Assembly (NCBI GenBank): GCA_002352045.1
Contig: DEHT01000071.1
Location: 92,822-111,671, forward strand
Reading direction: 5' to 3'
Origin: Chitinophagaceae bacterium UBA2793
GTDB taxonomy: Bacteria; Bacteroidota; Bacteroidia; Chitinophagales; Chitinophagaceae
DNA: 18,850 bases
Of this stretch, positions 14,536-18,850 are shown one piece after another. The notes below the pieces were generated by a model, which had not been told where the DNA came from, searched no databases, and worked only from the letters and a program-made list of their open reading frames with translations. Made by a program: the position numbers and the translations under genes. Each line of letters opens with the position of its first letter. The stretch's first letter is position 1.

Positions 14536-15309
14536 TTACCAGGTCTTTAATTGATTACTTGTAAAATAATATTCCGGTGTATAAATATCGGTATCGTTGC
14601 TAAGCTTGTACCATGGCGACAGCATTGCATCATTGGGATTATTTAAAATATGAATATCCTGTGCAGGCATATAGCTTTGTGCCAATAAATAAATTTTTTC
14701 ACCGGCTTCATTCTCGGCCATATCCATTACAATTACCGCATGGCCCGGGAAGCCACCTTTAATCAACACGTCCCCGGCTTGCATTTGCATAATCTTTTGT
14801 GGTTTTAATTGTTTGCTTAACGATGCGGAGCCACACATGCCAAATACTCTTTGCATTAGTGCATCCAACTTCTCACGTGTATATGGTGCTTCAAATTGAT
14901 AGCTTCCCCCTTCGTTGTCGGTAAAGCGAATAGATTCATATTGTTTTTGAGAAAATAAATATTCTGCCCTTAATCTCATTACTGCATCTGCGCACTGTTG
15001 CAAATCTTTTTTTCCAACAGAAATATCCAATACGGCAAACTGTGCTGTTTGATTGGGTTTCATTTTTCCGTTGTATAAATAAACGGTGTTGTCTGTTTTT
15101 AAAGAAATATTTCTTAGCCAAAATAAAAAGGAAGATGTTGTTGCTCCTTTACGGGAATATCCTTCGGGTAAAGGAATATTTTTGATACGGGTGAACTCCG
15201 TAGACGTATTGTTTATCAATGATTCCTGAGATTGTGTTTGTTTTTGAGAATTTACATTGCAAGCAATACTTCCCAATAAAATGATTGCCAAAACAGCTTT
15301 TACGCTCAT
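14536..15309 (-). CDS. DUF4846 domain lipoprotein
   Basis: A 257-aa lipoprotein with a signal peptide and Cys at residue 17 (GSIAC). The rest fits DUF4846 as I know it: PLPEGYSRK near 49-56, MRLRAEYLFSQKQYESIRF at about 111-129, CGSASLSKQL at 158-167, and the conserved MQAGDVLIKGGFPGHAVIVMDMA at about 175-197, then LLAQSYMPAQDIHILNNP and SPWY. The GHAV segment with its His and the Cys near 158 recall papain-like/NlpC-type hydrolases, but enzymatic function is not established. It is divergently arranged with the sigma-54 activator gene, sharing a spacer of 65 bases that contains an inverted repeat. Confidence 0.85.
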   Translation of the reverse strand: MSVKAVLAIILLGSIACNVNSQKQTQSQESLINNTSTEFTRIKNIPLPEGYSRKGATTSSFLFWLRNISLKTDNTVYLYNGKMKPNQTAQFAVLDISVGKKDLQQCADAVMRLRAEYLFSQKQYESIRFTDNEGGSYQFEAPYTREKLDALMQRVFGMCGSASLSKQLKPQKIMQMQAGDVLIKGGFPGHAVIVMDMAENEAGEKIYLLAQSYMPAQDIHILNNPNDAMLSPWYKLSNDTDIYTPEYYFTSNQLKTW

Positions 15310-15315
15310 ATTGAT

Positions 15316-15323
15316 TATTTTTG
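15316..15323 (+). promoter_or_regulatory. Candidate promoter -7 box of the NtrC-like gene
   Basis: TATTTTTG matches TAnnTTTG, 51 bases before the ATG at 15375. No TTG lies at the expected -33 distance. Transcription from here would place the hairpin at 15335-15350 near the 5' end of the message. Confidence 0.4.
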
Positions 15324-15357
15324 GAAAACAATGAGATGCAGGGATGCATCTTTTCCA
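15322..15357. repeat. Two-tier inverted repeat in the divergent promoter region
   Basis: Inner arms GATGCA (15335-15340) and TGCATC (15345-15350) flank GGGA. Outer arms TGGAAAA (15322-15328) and TTTTCCA (15351-15357) pair around them, with a 6-base bulge on the left. The whole can form a bulged hairpin or an operator between the DUF4846 and NtrC-like genes. Confidence 0.6.
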
Positions 15358-15374
15358 TATATAAAAAATTCGTT

Positions 15375-16538
15375 ATGGCCGAGATATTGATAATTGATGA
15401 TGAAAAAGCTATTCGTAAAACGTTGGGTGAAATACTAGGTTTTGAAGGATACAAAATTGATGAAGCTATCGATGGTGAAGAGGGCTTGAAAAAGTTCAGC
15501 GAAAAAAAATATGATATTGTTTTATGCGATATTAAAATGCCCAAAATGGACGGCATTGAGTTTTTGGAAAAAGCCAAATATATAAATGCCGATGTGCCGG
15601 TGATTATGATTAGCGGCCATGGCAATATTGATACGGCTGTGGATGCGGTAAAAAAAGGAGCTTTTGATTACATAAGCAAACCACCGGATTTAAACAGGCT
15701 TTTAATTACACTCCGAAATGCTACTGAAAAGCAGCAGTTGGTTACTCAAACAAAAGTGCTCAAGCGCAAAGTAAGCAAGGTACAGGAGATGGTAGGAGAG
15801 AGCGGGCAGATGAAAAAAATAAAAGACACCATTGAAAAAGTAGCACCCACCGATGCCAGGGTACTTATCACCGGAGAAAATGGAGCCGGGAAAGAATTAG
15901 TGGCAAGATGGATTCACGAAAAAAGCAATCGCAATTCGGGGCCAATAGTTGAAGTAAACTGTGCTGCCATTCCAGGCGAGTTGATAGAAAGTGAATTATT
16001 TGGCCACGAAAAAGGCTCTTTTACTTCAGCCATCAAACAACGCATCGGCAAATTTGAACAAGCCAATGGAGGCACTTTGTTTTTGGATGAAATTGGCGAC
16101 ATGAGTTTAAATGCACAGGCTAAAGTTCTGCGAGCATTACAGGAAGGTAAGATTACTCGTGTGGGTGCCGATAAAGATATAAATGTAGATGTAAGGGTGA
16201 TTGCCGCTACCAATAAAGATTTGTTGAAAGAAGTAGATCAAAAAAACTTTCGCCTCGATTTGTATCATCGCCTGGGGGTAATCATTATTCATGTACCATC
16301 GCTCAACGATAGAAGAGAGGATATACCCCTACTGGTAAATTATTTTTTAGAAATGATAGCCCAGGATTATGGCCAACCTACCAAACAAATTGAAAAAAAA
16401 GCAATAGAAGCATTACAAATCTATAATTGGAGTGGCAATATTCGGGAACTTAGAAATGTAGTAGAACGGCTGATTATATTGAGTGGAAAAACCATTAGTT
16501 TGGAAGACGTGGAAAGTTATGTGGTGCCCAAAAATTAG
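15375..16538 (+). CDS. NtrC-like sigma-54 activator lacking a DNA-binding domain
   Basis: A 387-aa response regulator with a receiver domain (1-120; acidic D8, D9, phosphoacceptor D52, S80, K102) and a sigma-54 AAA+ domain (about 138-375). The AAA+ part has Walker A GENGAGKE (167-174), Walker B LFLDEIGD (235-242), and a GAFTGA-loop equivalent reading GSFTSA (214-219). The arginine-containing FRLDLYHRLG is at 292-301, and NWSGNIRELRNVVERL at 351-366. The protein ends 21 residues after this element with VESYVVPKN and has no Fis-type helix-turn-helix, so it probably activates sigma-54 from solution or through a partner. The frame can be extended to a TTG at 15321, but MAEILIIDDE is the natural receiver start. 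No histidine kinase is in the window. Confidence 0.92.
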   Translation: MAEILIIDDEKAIRKTLGEILGFEGYKIDEAIDGEEGLKKFSEKKYDIVLCDIKMPKMDGIEFLEKAKYINADVPVIMISGHGNIDTAVDAVKKGAFDYISKPPDLNRLLITLRNATEKQQLVTQTKVLKRKVSKVQEMVGESGQMKKIKDTIEKVAPTDARVLITGENGAGKELVARWIHEKSNRNSGPIVEVNCAAIPGELIESELFGHEKGSFTSAIKQRIGKFEQANGGTLFLDEIGDMSLNAQAKVLRALQEGKITRVGADKDINVDVRVIAATNKDLLKEVDQKNFRLDLYHRLGVIIIHVPSLNDRREDIPLLVNYFLEMIAQDYGQPTKQIEKKAIEALQIYNWSGNIRELRNVVERLIILSGKTISLEDVESYVVPKN

Positions 16539-16599
16539 TTAAAAAATATAGTAGGAAAATCAAAAGTAACAACGGTGTTTATTATTTGGCAGGTATTGT

Positions 16600-16607
16600 T
16601 AGCTTTG
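16600..16607 (+). promoter_or_regulatory. Promoter -7 box of the signal peptidase gene
   Basis: TAGCTTTG matches TAnnTTTG and lies 27 bases before the ATG at 16635. No TTG is found at the expected -33 distance. Confidence 0.5.
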
Positions 16608-16634
16608 CCATCGAAAATTTATAATTATTAAAAA

Positions 16635-18143
16635 ATGGGTTGGATAATTTTTATTGTAGCAGCATTAGGTTGGCATATTGGTTTATATGGAATGTTTAAA
16701 AAAGCTGGTATAGCACCCTGGAAAGCTTTAGTGCCATTTTACAATACCTGGTGTATGGTTGAAAAAATGCCTCTAAAGCGTTTTTGGTTTTTCTTACAGT
16801 TTATTCCAATAGCGGGCCAGTTTATTACTATTTGGATTTGTATAAAATTTGTAGAGCATTTTGGAAGGTTTGGAGTAGGGTATCATGCACTTACGGTTTT
16901 GCTTCCTTTTGTTTATTTCCCTTACCTGGGCTTTAGCAAAAATGAAAGATATGCAGGTAAAAAAGTGGTGGACAATTACAAAAAAACTGCTGCACGTGAA
17001 TGGATAGATGCTGCGGCTTTTGCAGTGGTGGCGGCTACGCTTATTCGCACGTTTGTTTTTGAGGCTTACACTATTCCAACACCATCAATGGAAAAAACCT
17101 TGCTGGTAAACGATTTTTTATTTGTAAGTAAATTCAGTTATGGCCCACGCATTCCTAATACCCCTTTGGCCATGCCTTTTGTACATCATACTATTCCGGT
17201 GTTAAATACAAAATCTTATTCCGAAGCAATTCATATACCCTACAAACGTTGGTTTGCCAGCCCGGTTAAAAGAAATGATGTAACCGTTTTTAATTTTCCG
17301 GTAAACGATACTTTGATAAATGATGAAGTAAATTATGGCAGCAGGGTTACTTACTACGATGCAGTAAGGGCCGAGGGTAGGGATGCTATTTGGAATAAAT
17401 ACGGAAGCATTATAATTACCCGGCCGGTTGATAAAAGAGAAAATTTTATTAAACGTACTGTAGCCATTGGTGGCGATGTTTTAAAAGTGGTAAATGGGCA
17501 GGTTTTTATAAACAATCAACCGCAAGATATATTTCCACAAAGCGAAAGGTATTATAAGATTACGGTGCCAAATGGAACTGCATCATCGGAAGGGGCTATT
17601 GAAGATATGATGTCTCAGTTGGACATTAGCATAAGGTATTCCCAGGGAGATATTGTGCAATTTTCTGCTAATGAATGGTTGGTAAATATTGCCAATGCCG
17701 ATAAAGCAAAATTAAAATTACCCGCAGGCTATACTGTAACCGATTTTATAATGCCACCCGATGCTAAATTATTTCCATACTTTGGAACTGCTGCTAATAA
17801 TTGGGGTGCCGATAATTATGGCCCTCTTTGGATTCCAAAAAAAGGTTCCTCAATTGAACTCACTTCAGATAACCTAATACGTTATCAAAGATGTATTGAA
17901 GTATATGAAGGCAATACGGTGGCCCAAAATAATGGCAAGGTTTATATAAATGATGTAGAAGCAAAAAGCTATACATTTAAAATGAACTATTATTTTATGA
18001 TGGGTGATAACAGGCATAATTCATTAGACAGTAGGTATTGGGGTTTTGTTCCCGAAGATCATATTGTAGGAAAAGCATCTTTAATATGGTTTAGCTGGGA
18101 AAATGGCCCAAGATGGAAACGACTTTTCAATTCAATTAAATAA
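16635..18143 (+). CDS. lepB: Signal peptidase I with N-terminal DUF5684-like membrane domain
   Basis: The 502-aa leader peptidase, a membrane serine protease that cleaves signal peptides of exported proteins. The catalytic Ser is S151 in IPTPSMEKTL and the general-base Lys is K273 in NFIKRTVAIGGD. The family signature GDNRHNSLDSRYWG is at 457-470. Before the anchoring helix (about 123-143) lies an additional membrane region (1-100) with several hydrophobic segments and the pattern GIAPWKALVPFYNTW, as in DUF5684. The protein is about 180 residues longer than E. coli LepB, owing to this region and to insertions between the Lys and GDNR boxes (about 300-445). It ends in a terminator and is a single-gene unit. 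Confidence 0.93.
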   Translation: MGWIIFIVAALGWHIGLYGMFKKAGIAPWKALVPFYNTWCMVEKMPLKRFWFFLQFIPIAGQFITIWICIKFVEHFGRFGVGYHALTVLLPFVYFPYLGFSKNERYAGKKVVDNYKKTAAREWIDAAAFAVVAATLIRTFVFEAYTIPTPSMEKTLLVNDFLFVSKFSYGPRIPNTPLAMPFVHHTIPVLNTKSYSEAIHIPYKRWFASPVKRNDVTVFNFPVNDTLINDEVNYGSRVTYYDAVRAEGRDAIWNKYGSIIITRPVDKRENFIKRTVAIGGDVLKVVNGQVFINNQPQDIFPQSERYYKITVPNGTASSEGAIEDMMSQLDISIRYSQGDIVQFSANEWLVNIANADKAKLKLPAGYTVTDFIMPPDAKLFPYFGTAANNWGADNYGPLWIPKKGSSIELTSDNLIRYQRCIEVYEGNTVAQNNGKVYINDVEAKSYTFKMNYYFMMGDNRHNSLDSRYWGFVPEDHIVGKASLIWFSWENGPRWKRLFNSIK

Positions 18144-18170
18144 GTTCATATTTCAATATGTTTTAGTATT

Positions 18171-18201
18171 TTGTACCATATTAATCCTCTCGGTAGATTT
18201 G
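18171..18201 (+). promoter_or_regulatory. Cytidine deaminase promoter overlapping the lepB terminator
   Basis: TTG at 18171-18173, a 20-base spacer and TAGATTTG at 18194-18201 form a near-ideal Bacteroidota promoter. The -7 box lies in the loop of the terminator hairpin, and transcription would start near 18207, in its right arm. The cdd ATG is at 18244. Confidence 0.7.
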
Positions 18202-18217
18202 CCCGGGAGGATTTTTT
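18183..18217 (+). terminator. Intrinsic terminator of lepB
   Basis: AATCCTCTCGG (18183-18193) pairs with CCGGGAGGATT (18203-18213) over 11 positions with one G-U wobble, with loop 18194-18202 and a run of T residues at 18212-18217. It lies 40 bases after the lepB stop codon. Confidence 0.88.
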
Positions 18218-18243
18218 ATCTGAAAAACAAATGAAAAAATTAT

Positions 18244-18735
18244 ATGGGCTCTAATAAAAATACTTATAGTTTTGAGTACGAAGAATATCTCAATAGTGAC
18301 GCACTAAGCCCTGCAGATAAAGCGTTGGTGGAAGCTGCCAGAAAAGTAACAGCAGATGCATACGCACCTTACAGCCATTTTAATGTGGGAGCTGTGGCAT
18401 TATTAAAAAATGGGCAAACCATAAATGGTACCAACCAGGAAAATGCATCGTACCCCGTAACTATTTGTGCCGAAAGAGTATTAATGAGTGCGGCATCTGT
18501 ATTGCACAAAGATGTACCCATTCAAACAATGGCCATTACCTATCATAATTTGAATGGAAGTAGTATAAAGCCGGCATCGCCTTGTGGCATGTGCAGACAG
18601 GCTTTAAAAGAATATGAAGACCGAACAAAAACACCCATTCGTTTGCTGCTAACCGGTATGGAAGGAAAGGTTTATGTGATTACACAATCCAGTCAGCTAT
18701 TGCCATTCTCCTTTGGTGGAGACGATTTAAAATAA
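18244..18735 (+). CDS. cdd: Cytidine deaminase
   Basis: This 163-aa enzyme deaminates cytidine and deoxycytidine to uridine and deoxyuridine in pyrimidine salvage. The zinc site is complete: C75 with catalytic E77 in TICAERV, and C114 and C117 in PCGMCRQ. The substrate-binding stretch NQENASYP at 64-71 and AYAPYSHFNVGA at 40-50 are present, and the C-terminus LLPFSFGGDDL is typical. At 163 residues it is longer than the 130-residue tetrameric type, the extra being mainly an N-terminal helix. It is transcribed from its own promoter inside the lepB terminator. Confidence 0.93.
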   Translation: MGSNKNTYSFEYEEYLNSDALSPADKALVEAARKVTADAYAPYSHFNVGAVALLKNGQTINGTNQENASYPVTICAERVLMSAASVLHKDVPIQTMAITYHNLNGSSIKPASPCGMCRQALKEYEDRTKTPIRLLLTGMEGKVYVITQSSQLLPFSFGGDDLK

Positions 18736-18805
18736 TTTTTTATTTAAATAAAATATTACACATCATCTTTCCTGAAAAAAAATATCAGAAAAAAAATAAT
18801 AATTT

Positions 18806-18836
18806 TTTGTTCAGAAAAAATGTACCCTTACTTTTG
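18806..18836 (+). promoter_or_regulatory. Promoter at the right window edge
   Basis: TTTG at 18806-18809, a 19-base spacer and TACTTTTG at 18829-18836 give the closest match in the window to the Bacteroidota promoter. Transcription would start at about 18841-18843, at the candidate tRNA. Confidence 0.75.
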
Positions 18837-18840
18837 CGCC

Positions 18841-18850
18841 GGAGAGATGG
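18841..18850 (+). tRNA. Probable 5' end of a tRNA-Ser (partial, cut by the window)
   Basis: The last ten bases, GGAGAGATGG, are the usual beginning of bacterial tRNA-Ser genes (acceptor 5' strand GGAGAGA and U8-G9). They follow a strong promoter at the short leader distance also seen for tRNA-Pro here. Ten bases cannot prove it; the ATG within them could instead begin a protein. Confidence 0.45.

Noticed and set aside
15323..15339. Possible sigma-54 promoter (GG...GC) before the NtrC-like gene
   Set aside because: GG and GC are 13 bases apart instead of the required 10, and the TGGCAC/TTGC elements are absent.
18738..18753. TTTTATTT/AAATAAAA palindrome after cdd as a terminator
   Set aside because: The stem is entirely A-T, has no loop, and lacks a following T run; too weak to call.

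Overview
The window reads as a chromosomal segment from a member of the Bacteroidota, most likely the Chitinophagaceae. The reasons are the low GC content, start codons preceded by A-rich stretches rather than Shine-Dalgarno sequences, repeated promoter boxes of the Bacteroidota form TAnnTTTG (in the best cases with TTG 18-20 bases upstream), and a gene set typical of that phylum (DUF4846 lipoprotein, DUF1835 protein, DUF5684-signal peptidase fusion, Bacteroidota-type topoisomerase IV). The taxonomic call is inference. No insertion sequence, prophage, CRISPR array or defence operon is visible.

Left part (1-3725, all minus strand): the first codons of a gene leaving the window; a membrane fatty acid desaturase; a pair of BON-type genes (a two-BON lipoprotein and a BON-like/SH3b protein) closed by a strong terminator; and a probable YkgJ-SDR operon. 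The SDR protein lacks the catalytic Tyr and Lys, and the YkgJ gene has no usable ATG.

Centre (3726-10471, plus strand): parE and parC, the two topoisomerase IV subunits, separated by a SAM methyltransferase and a DUF1835 protein. The spacer between parE and the methyltransferase is built entirely of 7-base words in one register, including six perfect AAAAGTC copies. Decayed versions of such blocks lie upstream of parE and upstream of the DUF1835 gene.

Right centre (10538-13947, plus strand): an operon of a DUF4442 hotdog protein, a GNAT acetyltransferase, the bifunctional NAD(P)HX repair enzyme Nnr and an SGNH hydrolase. It ends in a bidirectional terminator facing a minus-strand tRNA-Pro(GGG). 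The following 500 bases have no protein gene but hold a promoter box, a strong plus-strand terminator (a candidate small RNA) and a perfect 11-bp inverted repeat.

Right part (14507-18850): a DUF4846 lipoprotein (minus) diverges from an NtrC-like sigma-54 activator that lacks its DNA-binding domain. Then come signal peptidase I with an extra membrane domain, cytidine deaminase with its promoter embedded in the preceding terminator, and at the very edge a promoter followed by what look like the first ten bases of a tRNA-Ser.

Most genes are housekeeping. The less ordinary material is the heptad arrays, the candidate small RNA, the terminator/promoter overlap, and the enzymes with altered key residues.
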